Part shown: one piece after another, positions 42,053 to 50,623 of the stretch
Position numbering within the stretch: position 1 is the stretch's first letter
How the letters are laid out: the number at the start of each line of letters is the position of its first letter
Assembly: GCF_012910955.1 (NCBI RefSeq)
Contig: NZ_WTVQ01000002.1
Location: forward strand, 124,001 to 188,000
Origin: Aromatoleum diolicum
Lineage (GTDB): Bacteria > Pseudomonadota > Gammaproteobacteria > Burkholderiales > Rhodocyclaceae
Direction of reading: 5' to 3'
DNA: 64,000 bases
The notes under the pieces: model-generated
What the model was told of the DNA's origin: nothing
Seen by the model: the letters and a program-made list of their open reading frames with translations, nothing else
The model's database searches: none
Translations under genes and position numbers: made by a program

Positions 42053-42574
42053 TTATTCGAGCACTTTGAGTGCGGACCCCAGGCTAAGCTTTTTTCCCGA
42101 AACCTTGTCCTTGACCGTTGCAATCACCTTGTACTGGCCAACGGGGTCGTTCACGTCAAAACTGACCCCCATGCTGGCGTTGCCAAGGTGCAGCCGCCCG
42201 GGCATCGGTTCGTCTGACCACAGCAGCCCGGTGCCACCGGGAATGAGTGTTCCATCGGGAGCAAGCAGGGAAAAATTTGCAACGACGTCGCATTTGCCGG
42301 AAACGTCCGGTGTGCAGCCTTGAAAGACCAGCATTGCAGTAACCGATGAGCCACGGCGTACGGAAGCGGTCGCGGGAAGACTCGAAGGTGCGCCGGATGC
42401 GCTCCATGCCCTGACGAACTGCGCTTCATCCGGCGTCAAGACAAGCTGGACACCGAAATGCTCCACATTGCGCACATAGTCATCATGCGGCGGCCGGGTC
42501 ATGCCCCGGTCGTTCCAGGCAGCCTGTGCGAGGAGAGGAAGGCACGCGACAATCAGGGCGGCAAGTGGTCTCAC
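42053..42574 (-). CDS. Secreted hypothetical protein
   Basis: A 173-residue protein with a signal peptide (MRPLAALIVACLPLLAQAAW) and a beta-rich mature part with two Cys (FQGCTPDVSGKCDVVANFSL) that could form a disulfide. LLAPDGTLIPGGTGLLWSDE and GVSFDVNDPVGQYKVIATVK resemble an immunoglobulin-like fold. I do not recognise the family. It stands alone between moaC and the CDGSH gene. Confidence 0.7.
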   Translation of the reverse strand: MRPLAALIVACLPLLAQAAWNDRGMTRPPHDDYVRNVEHFGVQLVLTPDEAQFVRAWSASGAPSSLPATASVRRGSSVTAMLVFQGCTPDVSGKCDVVANFSLLAPDGTLIPGGTGLLWSDEPMPGRLHLGNASMGVSFDVNDPVGQYKVIATVKDKVSGKKLSLGSALKVLE

Positions 42575-43009
42575 GATGCGACAGCCTCAAGGATTCGAAG
42601 GCAAATCTTGCTTGCTTCAGCGGATGCGTGCCGCCGCTCGGTGGCCCGTGTCCCGCGCGCTACAGAAGATATGAAAAGTAATTATCGCCCAAGAATCCGG
42701 TGCGATTGCGTGTGTTTTACATATCCATACACATCGAATGGGAATTGGAGCGCAGGCCGCGCGATACGCAGCATCGGGAGTCCGGGCGCGCGTCGGCCCT
42801 GTGCGGCTGGCCGGCTGATTCCGCTGCGAACGGGATTCACGCAGGACGATGGGTCCGCTCGCCTGCATCACGTTGGTGAGCACCGCGCAAGTTCGGGGAA
42901 TTCAGCCGCCCTGACACGTTCCGGCGGGGGGTCAGACGGAGCAGTTGGAAATATTGCTGCCCACTCGGGAGAGCGGGCAGACAGGGCGCGGGGATGCGCC
43001 CCGGCGGAC
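42575..43009. other. Intergenic region with no visible gene
   Basis: 435 bp between two minus-strand genes. It holds an AT-rich stretch at about 42670-42745 that may be the promoter of the secreted protein. Frames here have no ribosome sites or family features. Confidence 0.5.
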
Positions 43010-43255
43010 TTACAGCTTCTGATGGGAACCGTCGCACATCACGCCGTTGTTGCCGTTCTTACAGCCGCAGAAGTAGGCCGTCTTGCTCTCTTCTGCCTTG
43101 TATTCCACAGGGCTGAAGCTGCTGCCCTTGTGGCTGCCGTCGCAGAAGGGCTGGCTGGCGCTCTTGCCACAGGAACACCACCAGTAGCTCTTGCCGGCTT
43201 CGACATCGACGGCATACGGGGACTTCTGGGCGATTTTTGCGGTTTCTTGGGACAT
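43010..43255 (-). CDS. Protein with two CDGSH iron-sulfur domains
   Basis: An 81-residue protein with two CDGSH modules: CSCGKSASQPFCDGSH and CGCKNGNNGVMCDGSH. Each binds a 2Fe-2S cluster through three Cys and one His. ATG at 43255. Such miner-type proteins act in redox sensing or iron handling. The gene lies upstream of, and on the same strand as, tail-to-tail hypothetical DNA and near two YceI genes; no specific partner is evident. Confidence 0.9.
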   Translation of the reverse strand: MSQETAKIAQKSPYAVDVEAGKSYWWCSCGKSASQPFCDGSHKGSSFSPVEYKAEESKTAYFCGCKNGNNGVMCDGSHQKL

Positions 43256-43346
43256 GCTTCGATTCCTCGGGCTTGAATGGGAAACCACCCCACATTGGGT
43301 GGCGAAAACGGCCCCGGCGACTGACCAGGACCGGGAGAGACGTGGC

Positions 43347-43928
43347 TTACTGCTTGATCGCTTCGACGGCAATGACGAGCTTCACGTCGTCGCCGACGTA
43401 GGGGGCAAACTTGCCCGCGCCGAATTCGGAGCGCTTGATGACGGTGCTGGCGTTGGCGCCGCAGGCTTCCTTCTTGGCCATCGGATGTTCCATGCAGTGG
43501 AACGAGCTGACTGCGAGCGTGACCGGCTTGGTGACGCCCTTGATGGTGAGGTTGCCATCGACCGAGGCCAGCTTGTCGCCGTCGAAGGACACTTTGGTCG
43601 ACTTGAAGGTGATGGTGGGGTACCTCTCGGTGTGGAAGAAGTCCTCGCCCTGGATGTGACCGTCGAACATCGGGAAGCCGGTGTCGACCGACTTGGTGTC
43701 GATGGTCACGTCAACCGAGCCGGTCTTGGCGGCGCGGTCCAGGGTGATGGTGCCGGTGGTCTTGTTGAACCGGCTTTGCTGCGTCGAGTACCCGAAGTGG
43801 CCGTATTCGAAGCGCGGGAAGGTGTGCGAACCATCGATACCGAAAGTTTCCGGCGCGGCCAATGCGGGTGCGGCGAACGAGGCCGCGAGCGTGGAGACGA
43901 GGGCGAGTCGCTTGAGTTGCTTGATCAT
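43347..43928 (-). CDS. YceI-family periplasmic lipid-binding protein, copy 1
   Basis: 193 residues with a signal peptide (MIKQLKRLALVSTLAASFAA to ALAA) and a lipocalin-like barrel: FGIDGSHTFPRFEYGHFGYS, SVDTGFPMFDGHIQGEDFFH, PTITFKSTKVSFDGDK, GNLTIKGVTKPVTLAVSSFH. The family binds isoprenoid chains such as ubiquinone precursors. It follows a second YceI gene and a cytochrome b561 gene on the same strand, a common arrangement. The two copies share the fold but differ strongly in sequence. Confidence 0.92.
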   Translation of the reverse strand: MIKQLKRLALVSTLAASFAAPALAAPETFGIDGSHTFPRFEYGHFGYSTQQSRFNKTTGTITLDRAAKTGSVDVTIDTKSVDTGFPMFDGHIQGEDFFHTERYPTITFKSTKVSFDGDKLASVDGNLTIKGVTKPVTLAVSSFHCMEHPMAKKEACGANASTVIKRSEFGAGKFAPYVGDDVKLVIAVEAIKQ

Positions 43929-43984
43929 TGTGAATCTCCTTTGAAACGGAACGGTTCTGGATAAATCGGGGTTGGGGTGTGTCG

Positions 43985-44581
43985 TTATTTGCCTGCGGCA
44001 CGGCGATCGGCTTCGACGTGGAAGCTGACCTTGACCTCGTCGGCAACAACCGAGGTATCGGACCAGCTGCCATCGCCAATGGCGAACTCCAGACGCTTGA
44101 GGGTGAAGCCGCCGTCGAACACCGCGGTGTTGCCCTTTTGGGTGACGGTGATCGGCGTCGTGACATCGCGGGTTTTGCCCTTGATGCTGAGCTTGCCGGT
44201 CATTTCGTAGCGGTTGCCGCCGAGCGGCTTGACGGCCGACGAGACGAAAGTCGCGCTCGGGAAGTTCTTGAGGTCGAACCAGGGCTTGCCGACCACTTCC
44301 TGGTTCGCGTCGGAGGAGCCTGCGTCGATGCTGCCGAGGTCGAGATCGAGCTTTACGGTGGATTTGGTCGGCGTCGCGGCGTCGAATACCAGATCGACCT
44401 TGGCCTTGCCAAAGCGGCCATTGACCGGCACACCCATCTGCGTAAAGACGAAGTCGATGCGGTTCTTGGCTGCCTGGACCTGATCGAATACGCCAGCCGG
44501 TTCGGCGGCGTGGAGCATCCCGATACTGGTCGGAAGAGCGGTCGCAACCAGCACGGTGGCGAGCAGGCGAGAGAGTTTCAT
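43985..44581 (-). CDS. YceI-family periplasmic lipid-binding protein, copy 2
   Basis: 198 residues with a signal peptide (MKLSRLLATVLVATALPTSI to LHAA) and the YceI barrel (KNRIDFVFTQMGVPVNGRFG, GKPWFDLKNFPSATFVSSAV, MTGKLSIKGKTRDVTTPITV). It lies between the cytochrome b561 gene (19 bp) and YceI copy 1 (56 bp), forming a three-gene unit that may tie quinone-like ligands to membrane electron transfer. Confidence 0.92.
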   Translation of the reverse strand: MKLSRLLATVLVATALPTSIGMLHAAEPAGVFDQVQAAKNRIDFVFTQMGVPVNGRFGKAKVDLVFDAATPTKSTVKLDLDLGSIDAGSSDANQEVVGKPWFDLKNFPSATFVSSAVKPLGGNRYEMTGKLSIKGKTRDVTTPITVTQKGNTAVFDGGFTLKRLEFAIGDGSWSDTSVVADEVKVSFHVEADRRAAGK

Positions 44582-44600
44582 CGGTGAAATTCCTTTGGAA

Positions 44601-45149
44601 TCAATTTGAACGCTTGAGAACAGGCACCATGCGCACCAGGGTTTCGTCGCGGTCGATCACGTGATGCTTGAGTGCGGCGGCGACATGCAGACCGACCAGC
44701 GTCAGCAAACCGAAAGTGAGGGCTTCGTGGGCGGCCTTGAAGAAGTCCCCAAGGGCCTGGTCCTTGCCGACGAGGTCAGGCAGCGGCAGCACACCGAGGT
44801 ACACCACCGGAAAGCCCTTGGCGGAACTCATCAGCCAGCCGCTCAGCGGCACAGCGAACATCAGCGCATAGAGCAGACCATGCGTGATCGTGGCCACCTT
44901 GCGCTGCCACAGCGGGGCGCTTTCAACCGGGGACGGTACGGGTCTCGTCAGGCGGAACAACAGGCGCGGCAGGAACAGCAGCAGGACGGTCACGCCCAGC
45001 CACTTATGGTAGGAAATGAGTTGCAGCTTGGTTGGCGATAGCGGCAGGCCGCTCATGTAGAAACCCAGCGGCAAGGCGCTGAGCACCAGCAGGGCGGTGA
45101 GCCAGTGCACGAGCACAGCACGCGTCGCGTAACGGTCGGGAGCTTGCAT
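44601..45149 (-). CDS. cybB: Cytochrome b561
   Basis: 182 residues with four membrane helices and His ligands on them: YATRAVLVHWLTALLVLSAL, LQLISYHKWLGVTVLLLFLP, VATITHGLLYALMFAVPLSG and HEALTFGLLTLVGLHVAAAL followed by KHHVIDRDETL. It binds two b hemes and oxidises quinol, in E. coli also linked to superoxide. It begins the b561-YceI-YceI unit. Confidence 0.93.
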   Translation of the reverse strand: MQAPDRYATRAVLVHWLTALLVLSALPLGFYMSGLPLSPTKLQLISYHKWLGVTVLLLFLPRLLFRLTRPVPSPVESAPLWQRKVATITHGLLYALMFAVPLSGWLMSSAKGFPVVYLGVLPLPDLVGKDQALGDFFKAAHEALTFGLLTLVGLHVAAALKHHVIDRDETLVRMVPVLKRSN

Positions 45150-45182
45150 GGAGGATCCTCGTATCCGGGCGTTCGAATGGGG

Positions 45183-46055
45183 TCAGGGGGCGCGGAAGAA
45201 TTCGGCCACCAGACAATCGATGGATTTAGGCGGATGTCCGACCAGCGCGGCGAAGTCGTTGGTGCTGCGGGCGAAGCGGTTTTGCGCGGCGGCAGAATAC
45301 ATGTTGGCGAGTGCGCGGGCGAGCCAGGCCGGCAAACCGGCACTTTCCAGTGATTCAGCATACGCGTCTTCGCTGACGGCTTCGTAACGCAGCGTCTTGC
45401 CGGTCGCGGCGCCGACCCGTGCGACGATGTCGTAGTAGTCGTGCGCGGTCTGCCCGGTGAGTTCATAAACCTGCTTCTCAAGGCGCGGAGCAACCGCGGC
45501 CGCCGCGATGGCTTCGGCGAGTTCATTGCGTGACAGGTAGCTGACCTTGCCCTCCCCGGCCGGCAGATGCAGCACGCCGGTCTGCAGTGCGCCGGCGAAG
45601 GTCATCGGCAGGAAGTCCGCATACATGCCATTGCGCAGCAACGTACAGGTGATGCCGGAGGTAGCGAGGTCAGCCTCGGTGGCAGCATGCACCTGGGCGA
45701 ATTCCGAAGGTGAAGTGGAGTCCGCGTCGAGGAAGCTGGTGTAGAAAATGTGTTTCACGCCGGCGACGCGGGCCGCCTCGATGGCGTTGCGATGCTGCGC
45801 GATGCGCACGGCCTTGGGGCCATCCGTGGAAATCAGCACGAGGCGGTCGACACCCGCAAACGTCACGGGCAGGGTTTCCGGCTGGTCGAAGTTGCCCTGG
45901 CGAACTTCGATGCCGCGCGCCGCGAGGTTTTCGGCGCGCGCCGGGTCACGCACGCTGACCGCCAGCTGGCCGGCGCCGGCACGTGGCAGACGGGCGGCAA
46001 GGTGCTGGACGATGCGCTGACCCAATTGGCCAGTGGCTCCGGTTACCAAAATCAT
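45183..46055 (-). CDS. NmrA-like NAD(P)-binding protein, QorB type
   Basis: A 290-residue atypical short-chain dehydrogenase. It has the Gly-rich MILVTGATGQLGQRIVQHLA, AARGIEVRQGNFDQPETLPV, DRLVLISTDGPKAVRIAQHR and VKHIFYTSFLDADSTSPS. The usual Tyr-x-x-x-Lys of active reductases is not obvious, as in NmrA and QorB proteins that act as quinone reductases or redox sensors. ATG at 46055. It is divergent from a LysR gene with a clear palindrome between them. Confidence 0.87.
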   Translation of the reverse strand: MILVTGATGQLGQRIVQHLAARLPRAGAGQLAVSVRDPARAENLAARGIEVRQGNFDQPETLPVTFAGVDRLVLISTDGPKAVRIAQHRNAIEAARVAGVKHIFYTSFLDADSTSPSEFAQVHAATEADLATSGITCTLLRNGMYADFLPMTFAGALQTGVLHLPAGEGKVSYLSRNELAEAIAAAAVAPRLEKQVYELTGQTAHDYYDIVARVGAATGKTLRYEAVSEDAYAESLESAGLPAWLARALANMYSAAAQNRFARSTNDFAALVGHPPKSIDCLVAEFFRAP

Positions 46056-46094
46056 GCCAGTCTCCTGATTCGTGCGACATTGCGATGTGCGCAC

Positions 46095-46118
46095 TTTAGG
46101 GCAATGATTGGCCCTAAA
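46095..46118. promoter_or_regulatory. LysR operator between the NmrA-like and LysR genes
   Basis: Perfect 8-bp inverted repeat TTTAGGGC-N8-GCCCTAAA, 42 bp before the LysR start and 40 bp before the NmrA-like start. It is the only marked symmetry in the gap and probably binds the adjacent LysR protein. Confidence 0.6.
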
Positions 46119-46160
46119 ATAGGTGCCATAAGCAAACTCTTTGTTGCATCGAGGGGAACA

Positions 46161-47078
46161 ATGGACCGTCTGCAGGCAATGGAAGTGTTTCTCCGCGTCG
46201 CCGAGGCTGGCAGTTTCACTGCCGTGGCCGACCGGCTTAACGTCGCCCGATCCGCGATCACGCGACAGATTGCGGCGCTGGAAGCCCATCTGGGCACCAA
46301 GCTGCTGGCGCGCAGCACCCGTCGGCTGAGCCTGACCTCGTCCGGGTCGGCCTACCTGGAAAAGTGCCGCGAGATCCTGGCGATGGTCGAAGCGGCCGAA
46401 GGCGATCTGGCGGGGGAAAAGCGCGCGCCGCGCGGGCAGATCCGTGCCAGCGTGCCGATGAGCTTTGGCGTGCGCCATCTGATGCCTCTGGTGGGCGATT
46501 TCATCACGACGTATCCGGACGTCAGCGTCGATCTGGAATTCAGCGACCGGCGGGTCAATCTGATCGAGGAAGGCATGGACTTTGCCGTGCGCATTTCCGA
46601 ACAGATCGACCCGACGCTGGTGATTCGGCGCCTGAGCGTGAGTTCTCTGGTGACGGTTGCGGCGCCGGCCTATCTCGACCGCCATGGCCGCCCGCAGCAT
46701 CCGGACGATCTGCTGAACCATCACTGCCTGACGTACACGCTGGGGCCGGGTCTGGGGTGGGGCTTTCGCGTCGATGGCGAGCCGTATTCCGTGCCGGCGA
46801 AAGGGCGCTTCCGCGCGAATAATGGCGATGCGCTCCTCGATGCGGCGATTCGCGGGCTGGGCATCGTGCGCGAGCCGACCTTCCTGGCGGCGCAGGCGGT
46901 GCAGGCAGGCCTGCTGGAGGTGTTGCTGCCGGAATACTCGGCGACCGAATTGCACATCTACGCGGTGTTTCCCGGCAGCCGCTATGTGCCGCACCGGGTG
47001 CGGACGCTGGTGGATTATCTGGCGGAGCGAATCGGGCCGGTGCCTTACTGGGATCAGGGAACGCTGGCGAGGAAATAG
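46161..47078 (+). CDS. LysR-family regulator
   Basis: 305 residues of the CrgA/DmlR-like branch: MDRLQAMEVFLRVAEAGSFT, recognition helix NVARSAITRQIAALEAHLGT, effector domain from GQIRASVPMSFGVRHLMPLV. GAGGGGAACA precedes the ATG. It is paired with the divergent NmrA-like gene, a common layout where the regulator responds to quinone or oxidant stress; the effector is not known. Confidence 0.88.
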   Translation: MDRLQAMEVFLRVAEAGSFTAVADRLNVARSAITRQIAALEAHLGTKLLARSTRRLSLTSSGSAYLEKCREILAMVEAAEGDLAGEKRAPRGQIRASVPMSFGVRHLMPLVGDFITTYPDVSVDLEFSDRRVNLIEEGMDFAVRISEQIDPTLVIRRLSVSSLVTVAAPAYLDRHGRPQHPDDLLNHHCLTYTLGPGLGWGFRVDGEPYSVPAKGRFRANNGDALLDAAIRGLGIVREPTFLAAQAVQAGLLEVLLPEYSATELHIYAVFPGSRYVPHRVRTLVDYLAERIGPVPYWDQGTLARK

Positions 47079-47175
47079 CCAAGCTGCGGCCCACCACGAT
47101 GGTGCGCGCTATGCGCGCGCTGCCGCCCCCGGCGCGGCGCCGACGCCGGGACAGCCTCGATGTGGGCGGATCAGG

Positions 47176-47898
47176 TCAGAAATTCATCCGCCACGGTAGT
47201 TCGCCCTGGATGAACAAGCGTGCCTCTTCGGAGGAGGGACGCGCGAAGAAGCGTTGCACCGGGGCGTGTTCGCGCACGCGGCCGGCGCTCATGAACACCA
47301 CGTCGTCACCCAACCTGGTGGCCTGACCGAGGTTGTGGGTGGTCATCAGGATGCGTGTTCCATCGGTGCGGATCTCGCGCACGATGCGCTCGACGGCGGC
47401 TGTCGCGGATGGGTCGAGGCTGGCAGTGGGCTCGTCGAGCAGCAGCAGGCGCGGCGCGGTGACCCATGCGCGGGCGAGCGCCAGGCGCTGCCGTTCGCCG
47501 CCGGATAGCTGCCGTGCGCTGTCGCCGGCGCGCGCGGCGAGTCCCACGCGTTCGAGCACCTTCGCGGCGCGCTGGTGCCGCTCGCGGCGTGCGATGCCGT
47601 GCGGTTTGAGCGCGAGCGCGACGTTTTCCAGCACCGATGCACGCAGCATCATCGGATGCTGGAAAACCATCGTGACGCCAAGTTCAGGGCGCCCGCCGCC
47701 GCCCCAGTCGATCGAACCGCTGCTCGGTTCGAGCAGACCGCACAGCGTGCGGAGCAACACGGTCTTGCCCGCGCCGTTGGGGCCGAGCACGAGCGTGATG
47801 CCCTCCCCGCCCAGTTCAAGGTCGACGCCGTCGAGGATGGCGCGGCCGTTGGGCTGAAAACGCACATCGCGCAGACGCAAGGGAAACATCGGGCTCAC
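47176..47898 (-). CDS. tupC: TupC-like ATPase of a tungstate ABC importer
   Basis: A 240-residue ABC ATPase: Walker A LGPNGAGKTVLLRTL, Q-loop VTMVFQHPMMLRASVLENVA, signature RQLSGGERQRLALARAW, Walker B LLLLDEPTASLDPSA, H-loop TTHNLGQAT. The length is typical of TupC/WtpC-like proteins without the C-terminal regulatory domain of ModC. It overlaps tupB by 4 bp. Its position beside a tungsten aldehyde oxidoreductase operon supports tungstate over molybdate, but the substrate-binding protein TupA, which sets specificity, is not in the window. Confidence 0.85.
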   Translation of the reverse strand: MSPMFPLRLRDVRFQPNGRAILDGVDLELGGEGITLVLGPNGAGKTVLLRTLCGLLEPSSGSIDWGGGGRPELGVTMVFQHPMMLRASVLENVALALKPHGIARRERHQRAAKVLERVGLAARAGDSARQLSGGERQRLALARAWVTAPRLLLLDEPTASLDPSATAAVERIVREIRTDGTRILMTTHNLGQATRLGDDVVFMSAGRVREHAPVQRFFARPSSEEARLFIQGELPWRMNF

Positions 47899-48599
47899 CC
47901 GTATCGCCGCATGGCCCAGCCGCGTACCGCGAAGGCGACGGCGTTGAGCGCGAGGATTACGGCGATCAGCACGAGTCCAAGCGCGATCGCCAGCGGCAGG
48001 TCGCCCTTGCTGGTTTCCAACGCGATGGCGGTCGTCATCACGCGCGTGGCGTGGTCGATATTGCCACCAACGATCATTACGGCGCCGACTTCACTCATCG
48101 CCCGGCCAAGTCCGGCGAGCACCGCCACCATCAGCGAATGGCGGCAGTCGTACAACAGCGTAGTGACGCTTTGCCACCATGAAAAACGCATCGCACGCAG
48201 TTCCTCGGCGTAGCGTTGCCAGGTGTCTTCGACCACCTGACGGGCAATCGCCGCCATCAGCGGCACGACCAGCAACGTTTGTGCTGCGACCATCGCGCCC
48301 GGGGTATACAGCAGGCCCCATTCGCCGAGCGGCCCTGAACGCGACAGGAACAGGTAGACGACAACGCCGACCACCACCGAAGGCGCGCCCATCAAGCCAT
48401 TGATCAACACTGACAGCGCATGCTTGCCCGGGAAGCGTCCGATCGCAAGACAGGCACCCAGCGGCAGTCCGATCAGGGTGCCGAGCACCACCGCAGCACC
48501 GCTGACGCGCAGCGAGAGCGCGACGATTTCCATCGCGCGCTGGTCAAAGGTAGCGAGCAGTGAGAAGGCATCGGCGAAAGTCGTTGCGAAGGCGGACAT
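47895..48599 (-). CDS. tupB: TupB-like permease of a tungstate ABC importer
   Basis: A 234-residue permease with five or six helices and the EAA-type loop VVEDTWQRYAEELRAMRFSW followed by GLGRAMSEVGAVMIVGGNID, a segment typical of TupB. It pairs with tupC just downstream. The gene starts 93 bp after the small unknown gene of the aor operon and may be cotranscribed with it. tupA would normally stand in front; instead the aor genes do. Confidence 0.88.
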   Translation of the reverse strand: MSAFATTFADAFSLLATFDQRAMEIVALSLRVSGAAVVLGTLIGLPLGACLAIGRFPGKHALSVLINGLMGAPSVVVGVVVYLFLSRSGPLGEWGLLYTPGAMVAAQTLLVVPLMAAIARQVVEDTWQRYAEELRAMRFSWWQSVTTLLYDCRHSLMVAVLAGLGRAMSEVGAVMIVGGNIDHATRVMTTAIALETSKGDLPLAIALGLVLIAVILALNAVAFAVRGWAMRRYG

Positions 48600-48691
48600 C
48601 GGCGGGAGAATAGCGTAAGCGCACGGATTAGGCAGCTTCGCAGGCCGGAATGCGAAGCGTGGGCTTCACGGGCAGAAGCGAAGTTCGGAAA

Positions 48692-49000
48692 TCAACCGCC
48701 GCCGCGCTGCATCGCGCGGTCGAGCGGGGTCAGCAGATTGCGCCGCGCGGTCTCGTCGCCACCGCAGAATTCATAACGTGCAGCGAGGAGGGGAAGTTCG
48801 AACAGGCCGAGACGGCGGATGCCGCGTGCGTCGATATGAATATCGAGTCGGGTCGTGCCGGAATGCAGGCGGAAATGGCTGGCGGAGACCGCGTCGACGC
48901 CGGCGGGCCAGGCCTTGCGCAGATCGCGCTCGAACTCGGCCGGCGTGGCGGTGAGTTCGCGCTCGAAGCGTTCCGGCACCGGGCCGGTGATGTATGCCAA
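48692..49000 (-). CDS. Small protein of unknown family at the end of the aor operon (aorE position)
   Basis: 102 residues if the TTG at 49000 is used, starting AYITGPVPERFERELTATPA and ending TPLDRAMQRGGG. The gene follows the MoaD-like gene after 3 bp. A GTG eight codons in is another possible start. It has mixed alpha/beta character with HFRLHSGTTRLDIHIDARG and RLGLFELPLLAARYEF, and one Cys. The aor operon of Aromatoleum aromaticum has a fifth gene in about this position, so it may help insert or load the tungsten cofactor; I cannot assign it by motif. Confidence 0.65.
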   Translation of the reverse strand: MAYITGPVPERFERELTATPAEFERDLRKAWPAGVDAVSASHFRLHSGTTRLDIHIDARGIRRLGLFELPLLAARYEFCGGDETARRNLLTPLDRAMQRGGG

Positions 49001-49003
49001 ACC

Positions 49004-49255
49004 TTAGCCGCCGGCGATCGGCGGCCAGATGGCGAGTTCATCGCCATCGGCGAGCCGGTGGGCGGGGCGCTGCGAGGGCGGAATGAACAGGCCATTGACC
49101 AGGACGAGATGGGCGCTGCGCTCGGGCACCTGGTAGCGCGCGATCAGGCTGGCGATGGTGGTGCCCTCCTCCACCTCCAGTTCGACGCGGTTGCCTTTGC
49201 GGTCGGACGGGAGGTAGTCGGTGAGTGAGGCGAAGAGCTTGAAGCCGATCTTCAT
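49004..49255 (-). CDS. aorD: MoaD-like sulfur-carrier protein dedicated to the aldehyde oxidoreductase
   Basis: 83 residues with a ubiquitin-like fold (MKIGFKLFASLTDYLPSD, VEEGTTIASLIARYQVPERS, VLVNGLFIPPSQ, LADGDELAIWPPIAGG) ending in Gly-Gly. The C-terminal GG carries thiocarboxylate sulfur to pyranopterin. Its place between aorC and the last aor gene suggests a carrier reserved for tungstopterin synthesis. ThiS is an alternative but the neighbours favour MoaD. Confidence 0.85.
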   Translation of the reverse strand: MKIGFKLFASLTDYLPSDRKGNRVELEVEEGTTIASLIARYQVPERSAHLVLVNGLFIPPSQRPAHRLADGDELAIWPPIAGG

Positions 49256-49277
49256 TGCGCGCGCATCTCCATTCGCT

Positions 49278-50549
49278 TCATCGCGCCAGGGCCATCGGCT
49301 GCTGTGAGCGCGCGACGTAGGCCTCGACGAACTGCAGCGGATTGGCGAGCAGGCGGTCCTTCCAGTCGCCGAGTTTCACCTGGCCGTGGATCAGGCCGCG
49401 CAGTGCGCCCACATGCTGGGTGAGGCCGATCGAGGTCGCGCCGATCATCACGTCGTCCTTGAACTGCAGGCTGAGGTAGCGGTATGCGGTGTCGTCGGCG
49501 TGTTCCACGCCGGTGCCGCCGCTGTCGCTACCCTCGCCCCACCACTGGCCGAAGGATGCCGAGATCAGGCCCAGGGTATCGAGCACGTTGATCGCCAGCA
49601 CGCCGTTGAGGCGCGTATCACGGCCCGCCATGTTGAGCGCGGCGACGCGCGCCTGGTCCGCGGCATTGGGCTGGATCGCGGCGACCAGATGGGCGCCGGT
49701 GAAAAGGTCGGGCGCTTCGGCCACATCACCGGCGGCGAAGATGCCAGGCACGCTGGTTTCGAGCTTGTCGTCGACGAGCACGCCCTTGGCGACATGCACC
49801 GGCGTCGAATCGAGGAAGGCGGCGTTGGGCGCCACACCGGCCGCGACAATGACGAGATCGCAGGGCAGGACTTCGCCGGTCGACAGCGTGACGTCGACCG
49901 TCGATGGCGCACTGCCGCGGTCGATACGCTGCACGCCGGCGTTGGTGACGACGCGGATACCCTTGTTCTCGACCCAGCGCTTGATCATGCCGCCGGCCTT
50001 GGGCGTCATCATGCGCGGCACCATGCGGTCGCCCATCTCGACAACGGTGAGTTCCACGCCGCGCGCGGCGAGTGCCTGCATGATGATGCAGCCGATGAAG
50101 CCCGCGCCCAGCTGCAGCACCCGCGCACCGGGTTTGGCCAGGCGAGCGATGGCGCGGGCATCGTCGAGCGTCCAGCAGGTCTGCACTTCGGGCAGGTCGA
50201 CGCCGGGGATCGGTGGGCGCACGGGATGCGAGCCGGTCGCGATCAGCAGGCGGTCATAGTCCTCGAAGTGGCCGTCGTGGAACAGGATGCGACGCTTGTC
50301 GGTGTCGAGCGACACGGCACGCGCGTGCAGTTCGCCGATACGCAGATTCTTGAAGTAATCGGGCGATTTGCGCAGGTAAGTCCCCGACTCGTCGATATGA
50401 TCTTCCAGCAGATACGGTATGGCCATGCGCGAGTAAGGCGGTGCGTCCTCGTTGCCGACCAGCAGGATCTCGTCGGCGGGCGCCGCGCGGCGCAGCGTCT
50501 CGGCTGCGACGACCCCGGCAGGTCCATTGCCGAGAATCACGTGTTTCAT
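49278..50549 (-). CDS. aorC: AorC: FAD-dependent NAD-reducing subunit of the tungsten aldehyde oxidoreductase
   Basis: A 423-residue pyridine-nucleotide-disulfide-reductase-type flavoprotein without the disulfide. The FAD motif is MKHVILGNGPAGVVAAETLR (7-12), the NAD motif VLQLGAGFIGCIIMQALAAR (about 144-153), and GIFAAGDVAEAPDLFTG binds FAD. It accepts electrons from AorA and reduces NAD. ATG at 50549, 23 bp before the MoaD-like gene. The same family includes the subunits of rubredoxin reductase and nitrite reductase, so the assignment rests on context. Confidence 0.88.
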   Translation of the reverse strand: MKHVILGNGPAGVVAAETLRRAAPADEILLVGNEDAPPYSRMAIPYLLEDHIDESGTYLRKSPDYFKNLRIGELHARAVSLDTDKRRILFHDGHFEDYDRLLIATGSHPVRPPIPGVDLPEVQTCWTLDDARAIARLAKPGARVLQLGAGFIGCIIMQALAARGVELTVVEMGDRMVPRMMTPKAGGMIKRWVENKGIRVVTNAGVQRIDRGSAPSTVDVTLSTGEVLPCDLVIVAAGVAPNAAFLDSTPVHVAKGVLVDDKLETSVPGIFAAGDVAEAPDLFTGAHLVAAIQPNAADQARVAALNMAGRDTRLNGVLAINVLDTLGLISASFGQWWGEGSDSGGTGVEHADDTAYRYLSLQFKDDVMIGATSIGLTQHVGALRGLIHGQVKLGDWKDRLLANPLQFVEAYVARSQQPMALAR

Positions 50550-50623
50550 GGGATGTCCTCGATTGGGCGATGCAACCCCCGCCCCGCGCAAGCGGGACAG
50601 GGGCAAACCGTTTAAGGCAGCGC

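Noticed and set aside
49004-49255. MoaD-like gene as ThiS of thiamine synthesis
   Set aside because: It ends in Gly-Gly like both, but the aor genes around it and the absence of thi genes favour molybdopterin/tungstopterin synthesis.
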